From positions 112,410-176,409 of the forward strand of contig CAYJIH010000001.1 of assembly GCA_964370195.1 (NCBI GenBank): a DNA stretch of 64,000 bases, read 5' to 3'. The notes beneath the pieces were generated by a model, which searched no databases, had not been told where the DNA came from, and saw only the letters and a list, made by a program, of their open reading frames with translations. Made by a program: the position numbers and the translations under genes. The stretch is from JAAYCI01 sp964370195. GTDB taxonomy: Bacteria; Bacillota; Clostridia; Oscillospirales; Ruminococcaceae. Positions 1 through 7,970 of the stretch are shown here, one piece after another (within the stretch, counting starts at the first letter, position 1; each line of letters opens with the position of its first letter).

Positions 1-1073
1 GGCGAAAGCCCACGCATGGCAATGTAATAAACATCGTTTTCAACCAAGGCAAGTTCCGTGGTGTTGCCGGGCAAGGTGGAAAGTGCAGAAATGGTGCCGC
101 ACGAAAGGTTGAGCATCATGGGGTACGCATTGCCTTGTTGTGTGCTGATGAAAAAGGCGGTTTCGTTTACAGCGCATAAAGAGCAAGGCGCACCGGCGTG
201 CATGTCGGAAACAAGAGAGCTCCAACATGTATGGGTCCCGCCGCTGTATATCGTTTCGTAGGTGCCGTTTTGTTTTAGACGGTAAAATGCTCCATTTTGG
301 TTTAGCCCGTGTGCTTTATGGTCGGTGCCAAACAAAAGAAGCTCCTTGTTTGGCAGCTCACACAGGGCGTGTATAGTAAAAGGGGTTGATGGCAAGGGTT
401 GCGGCTCAATTCGATTGTCATCAAGATGCAAACAGAAAAGTTCTGCTGTGGCGAAGGGTGTGTGCGAACTGTTTTTTGCTGTAAACCAAAGGTAGCGGTT
501 GTTTTTGCTTAAAAGGCAATCCTCCACTTCTAAATGGGGGGCAGTAAGTGCCTCGATATGGCCGTTTTTATGTAAAAAAATGCGGGTGCGACGTCCACAA
601 TAAAGGTCATCTCCTTCGGCCCAAAATGGAAATTCCTCCAGCACGGCATAGTGGTCTTTGTCTTCTTCAAAAGCGCCATGTGGCAATAGGGGCTGTTTTT
701 CGCGTGCAAGGTATAAAATGCTGCCATCTTGTAACGGAAAAAGGGCTTGTGGTATGCATGGCAAATGCGCTACCAGTGTTGTTTTTTGTGGCTTATGCAA
801 AGGCGCTTCGTATAAAAGGCATTCTTCCGTTTGTTCGTTTTCATAAAATTGCAATAGCAAGTGTGTTTCATTGCGCCACCAAAAATTGGCTACCTCTGTA
901 TCCGTTTGAAGCGGGGAAAGGGAGCCGTCTTCCAAAAACCATACAGTGTTTTCGTAACGATTTTCGGAAAGATTTGCCTGTTTTACGGTTAAAGCAAGCC
1001 GCTTGCCGCACACAGAAAGATGCCCGGGAAGGCGGGCGTTGGCAAAGGAACTGGCACAAAGGGAAGGGTTCAT
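1..1073 (-). CDS. S9 (prolyl oligopeptidase-like) peptidase, N-terminal part; truncated by window edge
   Basis: An uninterrupted minus-strand reading frame starts with ATG at 1073 (MNPSLCASSF) and remains open to base 1, giving about 357 residues without a stop. The product is rich in repeating beta-strand segments, each ending in short turns and carrying residues such as NGHIEALTAP and NGTYETIYSGG, which is the look of a seven-bladed propeller preceding the alpha/beta-hydrolase domain of acylaminoacyl-peptidase-type S9 enzymes. The catalytic Ser-Asp-His domain would lie beyond the window, so activity cannot be judged. No signal peptide is visible, suggesting a cytoplasmic peptidase acting on short or acylated peptides. 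It is divergent from the gene starting at 1262. The coding call is firm; the family is inferred from overall pattern only and another propeller protein is possible. Confidence 0.65.
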   Translation of the reverse strand, partial: MNPSLCASSFANARLPGHLSVCGKRLALTVKQANLSENRYENTVWFLEDGSLSPLQTDTEVANFWWRNETHLLLQFYENEQTEECLLYEAPLHKPQKTTLVAHLPCIPQALFPLQDGSILYLAREKQPLLPHGAFEEDKDHYAVLEEFPFWAEGDDLYCGRRTRIFLHKNGHIEALTAPHLEVEDCLLSKNNRYLWFTAKNSSHTPFATAELFCLHLDDNRIEPQPLPSTPFTIHALCELPNKELLLFGTDHKAHGLNQNGAFYRLKQNGTYETIYSGGTHTCWSSLVSDMHAGAPCSLCAVNETAFFISTQQGNAYPMMLNLSCGTISALSTLPGNTTELALVENDVYYIAMRGLS

Positions 1074-1172
1074 AATATCACCACAAGAAAAGGATTTGTT
1101 GGTAGCCGGAAAGAACAAGTGTGAAAAGCAGAAGAAATCGTATATTTTGGGTGCTTTGTGGAAAGAAAATAT

Positions 1173-1180
1173 GGTATACT
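1173..1180 (+). promoter_or_regulatory. Extended -10 promoter element for the C39-like gene
   Basis: TGGTATACT ends at 1180, a TATACT hexamer preceded by the TGn extension. No good -35 lies 16-18 bases upstream, which is typical of extended -10 promoters. It sits 81 bases before the ATG at 1262. Confidence 0.45.
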
Positions 1181-1261
1181 AAAATAATAAAAACAATCTG
1201 CAGGCCATAAAGCTGAAAAAAGCCTGTGTTTAGAATACCATGCTTTTTTAGAGGGTGCAAG

Positions 1262-2665
1262 ATGATGAAAAATGTATTTGTATTAAGAAGTGTAGAAGAT
1301 TTTGCTGCAGGAGCGTTTGAAAATACAGCGGTGGACGAAGGTGGCATTCAACTGGGGCGCCGTGGAACAGGCCATTTATCGCAGGGGACTTATACAAGCC
1401 AACCGTTTGCAACCTGCTCGTTTCGTGTGTTAATTCCCAGCTGGAATGTAGATACACCGCCGGGCACTTCCATTGAATTGCAAGTGCGTGTGCAAGCACA
1501 AGGGGAATGGAGTGAATGGGTGGGTTTTGGGCATTGGAGCTCATTTCAAGATAGAAGTTCGCCCACGCCGCAAGAATACGGTTTTGTAAAAGTGTCGTCC
1601 GAGAGATTGTCGGTCTTGCCACAAACGCCTTCGGCAAGTGCGGCACAAATTCGCGTACATTTGCACACAGAAGAGGAGAAAAAAACACCCACCGTATTGT
1701 TAATGGCGGTCAGTGTTTTGCCCGATAAAGAGGTTGAGGAGCGCGAAGCAGTGCGAGAGCGCATGTTGGCAATTCCTATGTATGCCTCGTTGGTGAGAGA
1801 TCCCTTGATCGCGGAAAAAATTGCAGACGCAACGGCGCTGTCAATGCTTATGAACCGCTGGGGCGTTGATATATTGCCGGAAGAGGTGGCGCGAGGCAGT
1901 TTTGATATGGGTGCACAGACATATTCAAACCTTTCGTTCTTAAGCGCCATTGGGGGTATTTACGATTTTATAAGTTACGTTGGGTTTGGTGGGTTGGATG
2001 CACTGCGCCATGAAATATGGCGAGGAGATGGTGTGGCAGCCCAAGTGTGTTATAAAACAATGGAGAAAACAGCAGCGGCAGAAGGCCAAGAACCAGAGAG
2101 TTTACCGAGCGAGAGTGCCGAAGATGGGTGCCCTGCATGGGAAAAAGCGGTAAGAAGCAGCAAGGGGCATCTTGTGGTGGTGCGTGGATTTATAAAGAAA
2201 AACATGGAAGAATACATTGTATTTAATGACCCACTGGAAACAAGCAACGAAGCCGTGATGCGCGAAGTTCCACTTTCACAATTTCGAAAGATGTATCAAG
2301 GCATTTTTTTGGTACTGCGGCGTAGCAAAAACAAACATAAAAATTATCGCCCGCAAAGGGAACTTGTGCAAATTAAGATTGACGAGGAAGAAATTTTGGC
2401 GTTTAAAGGTGAGGAACAATTGATTCCGGGCCGGTTTTCAACGCAGGAGCTAGACAGAAGCACGTTATGCTATACGGTTTCTAACGATACGGCCTATGCA
2501 AGTGCTGCGCAAAAAACCTTTTACTATGTGCAAGCAGACGAAGGCGGCCGTGTGAAAGTGGATAAAAGTGGCCTACACGGAAAACGGGTAACATTTTATC
2601 GCATTGGGCCGGGTGGTTACACTTGGGTGGGCGAAAAATGGGTAGAAAAAAAGGAGGAGCAGTAA
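1262..2665 (+). CDS. Peptidase C39-like protein lacking the catalytic cysteine
   Basis: The 467-residue product has an N-terminal beta-rich region (to about residue 170) with the segment FRVLIPSWNVDTPPGTSIEL, then a papain-like C39_2-type domain. In that domain the histidine (GHLVVVRGF, His303) and aspartate (FNDP, Asp323) motifs are retained, but the position of the nucleophile, normally Cys in a C-S/G-P-T motif, reads ADATAL with Ala188. It is therefore probably a pseudo-peptidase or a binding protein. No signal peptide is seen. A GTG at 1226 opens the frame earlier, but ATG at 1262 follows GAGGGTG with correct spacing and was chosen. The stop is one base from the next ATG, so it is co-transcribed with the YjbQ-family gene. 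The cysteine loss is seen directly; loss of activity is inferred. Confidence 0.75.
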   Translation: MMKNVFVLRSVEDFAAGAFENTAVDEGGIQLGRRGTGHLSQGTYTSQPFATCSFRVLIPSWNVDTPPGTSIELQVRVQAQGEWSEWVGFGHWSSFQDRSSPTPQEYGFVKVSSERLSVLPQTPSASAAQIRVHLHTEEEKKTPTVLLMAVSVLPDKEVEEREAVRERMLAIPMYASLVRDPLIAEKIADATALSMLMNRWGVDILPEEVARGSFDMGAQTYSNLSFLSAIGGIYDFISYVGFGGLDALRHEIWRGDGVAAQVCYKTMEKTAAAEGQEPESLPSESAEDGCPAWEKAVRSSKGHLVVVRGFIKKNMEEYIVFNDPLETSNEAVMREVPLSQFRKMYQGIFLVLRRSKNKHKNYRPQRELVQIKIDEEEILAFKGEEQLIPGRFSTQELDRSTLCYTVSNDTAYASAAQKTFYYVQADEGGRVKVDKSGLHGKRVTFYRIGPGGYTWVGEKWVEKKEEQ

Positions 2666-2666
2666 A

Positions 2667-3059
2667 ATGACAACGGTGCGAATTGAAACGAAAGAAAAAG
2701 CGTTTATGTCCATTACAGATAAAGTAAGCGAAGTGGTAGAAAATTCCAGCGTAGAAAATGGTGTTTGCCTTGTGTATTGCCCTCATACAACGGCCGGTAT
2801 TACTATCAATGAAAATGCAGACCCGGATGTGGTGCAAGATTTGTTATTGGCGCTGGAAAAGGCATATCCCGATTTGCCGCAGTTTGCCCATGCCGAAGGG
2901 AACTCGGCTGCGCACGCAAAAGCGTGTGCGGTGGGCTCGTCGGTGATGATTCCGATTCGGGACGGTACACTTGCGCTTGGGCGCTGGCAAGGTATTTATT
3001 TTTGTGAATTTGACGGCCCGCGCCAGCGCCAGTATATGGTGCAGATATTGGGTGTTTAA
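2667..3059 (+). CDS. YjbQ/UPF0047 family protein (secondary thiamine-phosphate synthase fold)
   Basis: The 130-residue protein is full length for the family and carries its signatures: CPHTTAGITINENADPDV near residue 40, a histidine-rich EGNSAAHAKA segment, and the C-terminal GRWQGIYFCEFDGPRQR. E. coli YjbQ has weak thiamine phosphate synthase activity in vitro, but the physiological role of the family is unsettled, so no specific function is assigned. It begins one base after the upstream stop, behind AAGGAGGAG, and is translationally linked to the C39-like gene. It converges with the flavoprotein gene at 3097 with 37 bases between, and no clear terminator hairpin was found there. Confidence 0.9.
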   Translation: MTTVRIETKEKAFMSITDKVSEVVENSSVENGVCLVYCPHTTAGITINENADPDVVQDLLLALEKAYPDLPQFAHAEGNSAAHAKACAVGSSVMIPIRDGTLALGRWQGIYFCEFDGPRQRQYMVQILGV

Positions 3060-3096
3060 CGTAAGTTTGCTTTGATGAACTAGACGGAAAACACAG

Positions 3097-3711
3097 CTAA
3101 AGAGAAGGGGTTGCACGTGGCGCTATGCCGTACGAATGAAAATCATGCATGTTGTAAGCGTTGTCCGGTGCGTTTTTTTGTATCTTAAGCATATCTACTA
3201 TTTTTACGCCAAGGCGAAAGGCGGATTGCTTGGCGGTATCAAGCTGTGCACCGCCACCAAATGCAGAGACAAAACCGGCAGGGGTGATGCCTTGTACCGT
3301 GAAATACATGTTAAGTGTGTGGATGACTTGCTGGCAGCCAAGGCTGCCTGCAACGGTAACAATGCCACCCACTTTGTTCCCGTTTAGTGGCTGTACAGCG
3401 TAGCTTCGATCTAGTATCATCTTACATTGTGCGGTAACATCATAAAAATAAACGGGCGAGCCAAACACAATGCCATCAGCTTCTTGCATGGCTTTTAACA
3501 GGCCGGTAATGTCGTCATCAAGGGGGCAGGTAAGGCCTTTTTCACAGGCAAGGCAGCCACTGCATGGCTGGAGTTTTTTTCCATTCAGTGTAAATAGTTC
3601 CGTTTTGGCGCCTTGGCTTTCGCTACCCAAAAGCACTTCATGCAAAAGGGAGGCTGTGTTTTGTTTGGCGCGCGGGCTGGCGCAAATGGCGAGCACTTTG
3701 TATTGTTGCAT
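3097..3711 (-). CDS. NADPH-dependent FMN reductase / iron-sulfur flavoprotein family protein
   Basis: The 204-residue product opens with the flavodoxin-like FMN-binding strand and loop (VLAICASPRAKQNTASLL), followed by a cysteine cluster PCSGCLACEKGLTC at about residues 50-63. The arrangement resembles the compact cysteine motif of clostridial iron-sulfur flavoproteins and related NAD(P)H:quinone or nitro reductases. The segment GSPVYFYDVTAQCK is the second FMN contact. It is probably a cytoplasmic redox enzyme; substrate unknown. The frame extends upstream to 3879, but ATG at 3711 has AAGGAG seven bases before it, and the extension covers the promoter region. It is a single-gene unit. Confidence 0.85.
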   Translation of the reverse strand: MQQYKVLAICASPRAKQNTASLLHEVLLGSESQGAKTELFTLNGKKLQPCSGCLACEKGLTCPLDDDITGLLKAMQEADGIVFGSPVYFYDVTAQCKMILDRSYAVQPLNGNKVGGIVTVAGSLGCQQVIHTLNMYFTVQGITPAGFVSAFGGGAQLDTAKQSAFRLGVKIVDMLKIQKNAPDNAYNMHDFHSYGIAPRATPSL

Positions 3712-3765
3712 AAGAGTCTCCTTCTTGGTGGTGAACATAGAGGTGTTTTTGTAAAATACAATTAT

Positions 3766-3795
3766 ATTATACAATAGAATGTAGCTTTGTACCAA
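3766..3795 (-). promoter_or_regulatory. Sigma-A type promoter of the flavoprotein gene
   Basis: On the minus strand TTGGTA (3795-3790) and TATAAT (3771-3766) are separated by 18 bases. The -10 lies 54 bases upstream of the ATG at 3711. Confidence 0.6.
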
Positions 3796-3872
3796 GAGTT
3801 GCTTTGTAGCAGTTATGTTTTGGTAAATATAGTTGCACAAAATAAAAAATGCTGTTTTTTTTGTAAAAACAC

Positions 3873-3901
3873 TTTTCAAATTGTTTTAAATTTGCTATAA
3901 T
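3873..3901 (+). promoter_or_regulatory. Promoter of the CAU tRNA gene
   Basis: TATAAT at 3896-3901 is preceded by TGC (extended -10) and has TTTTCA at 3873-3878 with a 17-base spacer. Transcription would begin near 3908, about ten bases ahead of the mature tRNA. Confidence 0.65.
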
Positions 3902-3918
3902 GGATAAGCTAAAGATTT

Positions 3919-3995
3919 GGGCCTTTAGCTCAGTTGGTTAGAGCATCCGGCTCATAACCGGACGGTCCCGGGTTCAAGTCCCTGAAGGCCCACCA
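3919..3995 (+). tRNA. tRNA with CAU anticodon (elongator Met, or Ile2 read through lysidine)
   Basis: The 77-base gene folds as a full cloverleaf: acceptor GGGCCTT with AAGGCCC, D stem GCTC/GAGC, anticodon stem TCCGG/CCGGA enclosing CTCATAA, variable loop CGGTC, T loop TTCAAGT, and an encoded CCA. The T stem CCGGG/CCCTG contains one C-U mismatch. The anticodon is CAU. The loop CTCATAA and the TTTAGCTCAGTTGGTTAGAG start resemble bacterial tRNA-Ile2 genes, whose C34 is changed to lysidine by TilS, but many clostridial elongator Met tRNAs look similar. It lacks the initiator-type GGG/CCC anticodon stem. Identity between Met and Ile2 is left open. Confidence 0.9.
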
Positions 3996-3996
3996 T

Positions 3997-4035
3997 GCCA
4001 CCAAAAACTGCTTGCAGTTTTTGGTGGCTTTCTTG
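3997..4035 (+). terminator. Intrinsic terminator of the tRNA gene
   Basis: GCCACCAAAAACTG (3997-4010) pairs perfectly with CAGTTTTTGGTGGC (4015-4028) over a four-base loop and is followed by TTTCTTG. Confidence 0.85.
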
Positions 4036-4124
4036 TTATATGCGATAAAAATGAAGATGAAATTAAAAAAATGAGAACACCAAAATTTTTTTGCAAAACA
4101 CTGGTTTTTTCATTAAAAAAGAGA

Positions 4125-4130
4125 TATAAT
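4125..4130 (+). promoter_or_regulatory. -10 element upstream of fchA
   Basis: TATAAT in a very AT-rich stretch, 76 bases before the fchA ATG. The -35 region is only a T-run, so the promoter call is tentative. Confidence 0.4.
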
Positions 4131-4206
4131 GAATTCAATATGCCGGAGATAAAACAACAAAGGAAATACCGGCAAACAAAGTACAACAAAGAAGAAGGAG
4201 ATGTTT

Positions 4207-4836
4207 ATGGATTTCACAAAACAAAGTTGTCAAGAATTTGTACAAGTGCTAGCGAGCAAAGAGCCGGTGCCCGGAGGCGGTGGTGCCTCTGCTTTGGTGG
4301 GGGCCATTGGCATGGCGCTTGGCAACATGGTGGGTAGCCTCACCGTTGGCAAAAAAAAGTATGCAGATGTGCAAGAGGATATTATTGAATTAAAAGGGAA
4401 AGCCGACGCCCTGCAAGACGAATTGCTGGAGCTTGTACGCCGTGATGCAGAGGTGTTTGAGCCACTGTCGCGCGCATATGGCATGCCAAAAGAAACAGAC
4501 GAGCAAAAACAGGAAAAAGAGCGTGTGATGGAAGCCGCTTTAAAAGAAGCTTGTGATGTGCCGCTTCAAATTATGGAAAAATGCTGCAATGCAATTGATT
4601 TGCATGAAGATTTTGAGAAAAAAGGAACAGCCATTGCTATTAGTGATGTGGGCGTGGGTGTGGTGATGTGCCGTGCAGCCTTGCAAGGTGCCAGCCTAAA
4701 TGTGTTCATCAACACCAAAATCATGAAAGACCGTGCGCATGCAGACGAAGCAAACAAAAAGGCGAATGACATGCTAAGCGCCTATTGTGCCAAAGCGGAT
4801 GAAATTTATGAGCGCGTGAGCCGCCGTTTCGACTAA
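4207..4836 (+). CDS. fchA: Methenyltetrahydrofolate cyclohydrolase (FTCD-type cyclodeaminase fold)
   Basis: The 209-residue all-helical protein matches the cyclodeaminase/cyclohydrolase family, with the glycine-rich PVPGGGGASALVGAIG loop at about residues 18-33 and ISDVGVGVVMCRAALQGA near residue 145 that line the folate site. FchA hydrolyses 5,10-methenyl-THF to 10-formyl-THF. The neighbour folD supplies the dehydrogenase step, which supports this role over formimino-THF cyclodeaminase; no histidine-degradation gene is nearby. ATG at 4207 was chosen over ATG 4201 because AAGGAG abuts 4201 and is correctly spaced for 4207. The folD start follows after 47 bases, so the two are probably one operon. 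Confidence 0.85.
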   Translation: MDFTKQSCQEFVQVLASKEPVPGGGGASALVGAIGMALGNMVGSLTVGKKKYADVQEDIIELKGKADALQDELLELVRRDAEVFEPLSRAYGMPKETDEQKQEKERVMEAALKEACDVPLQIMEKCCNAIDLHEDFEKKGTAIAISDVGVGVVMCRAALQGASLNVFINTKIMKDRAHADEANKKANDMLSAYCAKADEIYERVSRRFD

Positions 4837-4883
4837 TTTCGACTTAAAAATAGAGTGAGTATAAACGAAGGAGAACATAAATT

Positions 4884-5741
4884 ATGGCAGAGCTATTAAA
4901 AGGTGCACCCGTTGTGGCTGCAATGAACGAACAAGTGGCTGCAGAGGTGCAAGCACTAAAAGAAAAAAATGTAGATGCCACTTTGGCTATTGTGCGTGTG
5001 GGCGAAAAACCCGACGACATTGCGTATGAGCAAGGCGCAACAAAACGTTGCGAAAAAGTGGGTGTTGCCGTGCGTCATGTTACGTTGCCGCAAGATATCA
5101 CCGAAGAAGATTTGAAAAAAGAAATTTGCACTTTAAATGACGACAGCGGCGTGCACGGCGTATTGTTGCTTCGTCCGTTGCCTTCGCACATAAGCGATAA
5201 CGATGTGTGCAACACATTGGCACCGGAAAAAGACGTGGACGGCATTACAAACGGTTCTTTGGCAGGTGTATATGCAGGCACAGATCTTGGTTATCCGCCG
5301 TGCACAGCACAAGCTTGCATGGAGATTTTGGATTTTTACAATGTGGACTTAACCGGCAAAAAAGCGGCAGTTGTTGGCCGTAGCCTAGTGGTGGGCAAAC
5401 CTTTGGCCATGATGCTGGTGGGTAAAAATGCTACCGTTACTGTGTGCCACACACGTACAAACGATCTGCCGGGCACTTGCCGTGATGCAGATGTGGTGGC
5501 TGTTTGTGCCGGCCGCAAAGCACGTGGCTTTACAAGCGATTACTTTGCAAAAGACCAGTATGTGCTAGATGTTGGTATTTATGTGGACGAAAATGGAAAA
5601 ATGTGCGGAGACGTTGATTTTGATGCAGTAGAGCCATTGGTGGGTGGTGTTACACCTGTTCCGGGTGGTGTTGGCACTGTAACAACTTCGGTGCTTGTGA
5701 AGCACGTAGTGCAAGCTGCAAAAAAACAAAACAACCTGTAA
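4884..5741 (+). CDS. folD: Methylenetetrahydrofolate dehydrogenase FolD, cyclohydrolase lysine missing
   Basis: The 285-residue enzyme has the FolD layout: N-terminal catalytic domain, PPCTAQACMEIL near residue 138, and NADP-binding GRSLVVGKPLAMML with the C-terminal TPVPGGVGTVTTSVL. It oxidises 5,10-methylene-THF to methenyl-THF in the cytoplasm. The family's paired catalytic residues are Tyr50 and Lys54 in E. coli. Here an ungapped alignment from Tyr48 to the Cys-Glu pair eight residues later puts Ala52 at the lysine position. That lysine is required for cyclohydrolase but not dehydrogenase chemistry in the human enzyme, so this protein is probably dehydrogenase-only, with FchA upstream completing the pathway. 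The start ATG follows GAAGGAGAA. Confidence 0.92.
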   Translation: MAELLKGAPVVAAMNEQVAAEVQALKEKNVDATLAIVRVGEKPDDIAYEQGATKRCEKVGVAVRHVTLPQDITEEDLKKEICTLNDDSGVHGVLLLRPLPSHISDNDVCNTLAPEKDVDGITNGSLAGVYAGTDLGYPPCTAQACMEILDFYNVDLTGKKAAVVGRSLVVGKPLAMMLVGKNATVTVCHTRTNDLPGTCRDADVVAVCAGRKARGFTSDYFAKDQYVLDVGIYVDENGKMCGDVDFDAVEPLVGGVTPVPGGVGTVTTSVLVKHVVQAAKKQNNL

Positions 5742-5790
5742 AAGATGTGTTGTAACGCATCGTAAGCGTTATACCAAGATAAGAAATCAT

Positions 5791-5813
5791 CTCCCGGCCG
5801 GGCTGGCCGGGAG
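5791..5813 (+). other. GC-rich hairpin between folD and folC
   Basis: CTCCCGGCC (5791-5799) pairs with GGCCGGGAG (5805-5813) around a five-base loop. There is no T-run after it, so it is more likely an mRNA-stability or partial-termination element than an efficient terminator. It ends 24 bases before the folC start. Confidence 0.6.
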
Positions 5814-5836
5814 ATTCACTATGAAAGAGGGTTTGG

Positions 5837-7138
5837 ATGGATAGACAAGGTGCCATTCGTTATATGGGGGAAGTGAGCTGGAAGGAGAGCCGGCCGGGGC
5901 TTGCACGCATGGATGCGCTTTTGCAGTCTATGGGCTCACCGCAGGAGACGTTGCAGTTCATTCATGTGGCGGGCACAAATGGAAAAGGCAGTGTGTGCAG
6001 CATGTTGTCCTCTGTGCTCATAAAAGCCGGGTACAAGGTGGGGCTGTATACATCTCCGTTTGTCAATTGTTTTAACGAGCGCATTCAAGTGAATGGGGTG
6101 TACATCACGGATGAAGAAGTGGTGAGCTTAACACAAGAGGTGCGCACCCACGCAGATAAGTTGCCAGAGCACCCAACAGAATTTGAACTTGTAACGGCGC
6201 TTGGTCTTTTGTTTTTTGCAAAGGAAAAGTGTGATGTGGTGGTGCTGGAGGTAGGCCTTGGTGGGCGCTTGGATGCAACAAATATTATTGCGCCTCCGAA
6301 ACTTTCTGTTATTACAACGATTGGCTTTGACCACACGGCAGAGCTTGGCAATGAGCTTGAACAAATTGCGGCAGAAAAGGCCGGCATTATCAAACAAGGT
6401 AGTATTGTGGTAAGTGCGCCACAAAAACAGGCGGCGGCCTCTGTTTTGAAAGAGCGGTGCGAAGCGTTGTCGGTTCCTCTTTTTACAACAGAAATAGAGC
6501 ATCTTACAAGACTTTCTTCCGACATCCACGGCCAGCGTTTTTGTTGGAAGGAACAGGAGTTTTGCATACAGCTTGTGGGGGAATATCAGCTGGAAAATGC
6601 GGCTGTTGCCCTTACCGCAATTGAGTGTTTAAAAAATCAAAACTACAACATAAACGACACCGCGATAAAAGAAGGTTTGCTTGCGGCCAGTTGGCCGGCT
6701 CGGCTGGAGTTATTGAGCGAAAAACCGGTGTTCTTTTTGGACGGCGGGCACAATTTGCAAGGGGCTGAGGTGTTGGCCCAAAGTTTGCAAGCATTGTATC
6801 CGGGCCGGAAATGGCATTTTGTAATGGGTGTGATGCGCGACAAAGATTGGCGTGGCATGTTGCAGCACGTGTTGCCCCTGGCCGAGCGTGTGTTCTGTGT
6901 AGCATCAGACCGAATGCGTGCTTTGCCGGCAGATGAACTGGCACAGGGGATTGAAAACTGGCAAAAGCAGCTGCCTACACAGGCGTGTTCTAGCATTGTG
7001 CAAGGGATAGAAAGCGCGATAGCCTCGGCTGGGGAAGAGGGGCTGGTGTGTGCGTTTGGCTCTCTTTATACTGCAGGTGAAGTGCGCGAGTATTTTGGTC
7101 TTGCGAAGTATCAAAAAAAAGATAGCTTTGAGGCATAA
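5837..7138 (+). CDS. folC: Folylpolyglutamate synthase / dihydrofolate synthase
   Basis: The 433-residue protein belongs to the Mur-ligase superfamily and adds glutamates to folates using ATP. The P-loop GTNGKGSVCSML is near residue 48, the omega-loop/metal region GLYTSPFVNCFNERI near 75, LEVGLGGRLDATN near 139, FDHTAELG near 162, and the C-terminal DGGHNLQGAE near 301. Length is normal. It follows folD by 95 bases, with a hairpin between. Polyglutamylation retains folates in the cell and improves their binding by enzymes such as FolD, FchA and TrmFO, also encoded in this window. A strong terminator follows. Confidence 0.95.
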   Translation: MDRQGAIRYMGEVSWKESRPGLARMDALLQSMGSPQETLQFIHVAGTNGKGSVCSMLSSVLIKAGYKVGLYTSPFVNCFNERIQVNGVYITDEEVVSLTQEVRTHADKLPEHPTEFELVTALGLLFFAKEKCDVVVLEVGLGGRLDATNIIAPPKLSVITTIGFDHTAELGNELEQIAAEKAGIIKQGSIVVSAPQKQAAASVLKERCEALSVPLFTTEIEHLTRLSSDIHGQRFCWKEQEFCIQLVGEYQLENAAVALTAIECLKNQNYNINDTAIKEGLLAASWPARLELLSEKPVFFLDGGHNLQGAEVLAQSLQALYPGRKWHFVMGVMRDKDWRGMLQHVLPLAERVFCVASDRMRALPADELAQGIENWQKQLPTQACSSIVQGIESAIASAGEEGLVCAFGSLYTAGEVREYFGLAKYQKKDSFEA

Positions 7139-7161
7139 AATGCGGATAGGCATTGTAAATA

Positions 7162-7212
7162 AAAAAGCGAAACGTCGAAAACGTGAATATTTCGATGTTT
7201 CGCTTTTTATTA
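7162..7212 (+). terminator. Terminator after folC
   Basis: AAAAAGCGAAACGTCGAAA (7162-7180) and TTTCGATGTTTCGCTTTTT (7190-7208) form a 19-bp stem with one G-U pair, ending in a T-run. Confidence 0.9.
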
Positions 7213-7314
7213 AAACTCTGTTTCGCATCGCAACCAAATGTAAACATAAGTTGCGGTGCAGTTGATAGACAGATACGTATTGCAGTGGCATAATGCACTT
7301 AGGAGGTGACGGTT

Positions 7315-7869
7315 ATGAATCTGTCTTTGGGTAAAAAAATCAAGGAACTTCGTAAAGCACACGGGTTATCACAAGAGCATCTTGCAGAACAAATGGACGT
7401 GAGCCGGCAATCTATTTCGAAATGGGAAAATGATCTTTCAGAGCCATCGGCCGAGAATTTATTTCAGCTTGCCGACGTTTTTAACGTGTCTGTTGCAGAG
7501 CTGCGTGACCCAAATGCAAAAGTGGCGTTTGCCTTAAATACAAAAAAGAACACGGTTTCAATGAAAAAATCAAAACCTTTTATTTTGTTTGTTGCGCTTT
7601 CATTTATTGGCTTTATAGTGCTGTTTTTCTTAGGTGTATATGCAAATGCGGCCGGTGTATATGGAGGGCAAATTGTTTTTTATCTTATGATGGCCTCGGC
7701 AATGTGTATGTTGTGTGCTTTTGTGCCAATTTATACATCCATTTTGCAATTTGTATATAAGGATTGTAAGCAAAATGGGATTAAACCGGCTTTTTGGGTA
7801 TTTGCCTCAACAACGTTTATTGGGCTTGCGTATTATCTAATGAAAAGAGATCGCCTTGTGCGCAAATAA
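7315..7869 (+). CDS. XRE-family helix-turn-helix regulator with C-terminal membrane segments
   Basis: The 184-residue product has an N-terminal Cro/C1-type HTH (LGKKIKELRKAHGLSQEHLA, then VSRQSISKWENDLSEPS) at residues 4-60. It is followed by about three hydrophobic segments (PFILFVALSFIGFIVLFFLG, IVFYLMMASAMCMLCAFV and AFWVFASTTFIGLAYYLM). Such proteins are common in Firmicutes and are thought to couple a membrane signal to gene control; the ligand and targets are unknown. ATG 7315 was chosen over GTG 7306 because AGGAGG occupies 7301-7306. It is isolated between two terminators, so it is transcribed alone. It could regulate the minus-strand operon beyond it, but nothing in the sequence proves that. 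Confidence 0.88.
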   Translation: MNLSLGKKIKELRKAHGLSQEHLAEQMDVSRQSISKWENDLSEPSAENLFQLADVFNVSVAELRDPNAKVAFALNTKKNTVSMKKSKPFILFVALSFIGFIVLFFLGVYANAAGVYGGQIVFYLMMASAMCMLCAFVPIYTSILQFVYKDCKQNGIKPAFWVFASTTFIGLAYYLMKRDRLVRK

Positions 7870-7970
7870 GCCATTGTGTTGGTTTTTGAACATCGGAATA
7901 AAGAGGCGATGCGATTCATCTCGCACCGTCTCATGTTGTTTAGAAAGCGTTATTTGAATGGTTCGATGAA

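Noticed and set aside
548..1075. 175-codon open frame on the plus strand
   Set aside because: It lies wholly opposite the S9-peptidase frame, which has protein-like composition through its whole length; the plus frame is Cys- and Arg-rich and has no recognisable motif.
5791..5813. Hairpin after folD as an intrinsic terminator
   Set aside because: No T-run follows, and folC has no separate promoter that I can see, so termination here would silence it.
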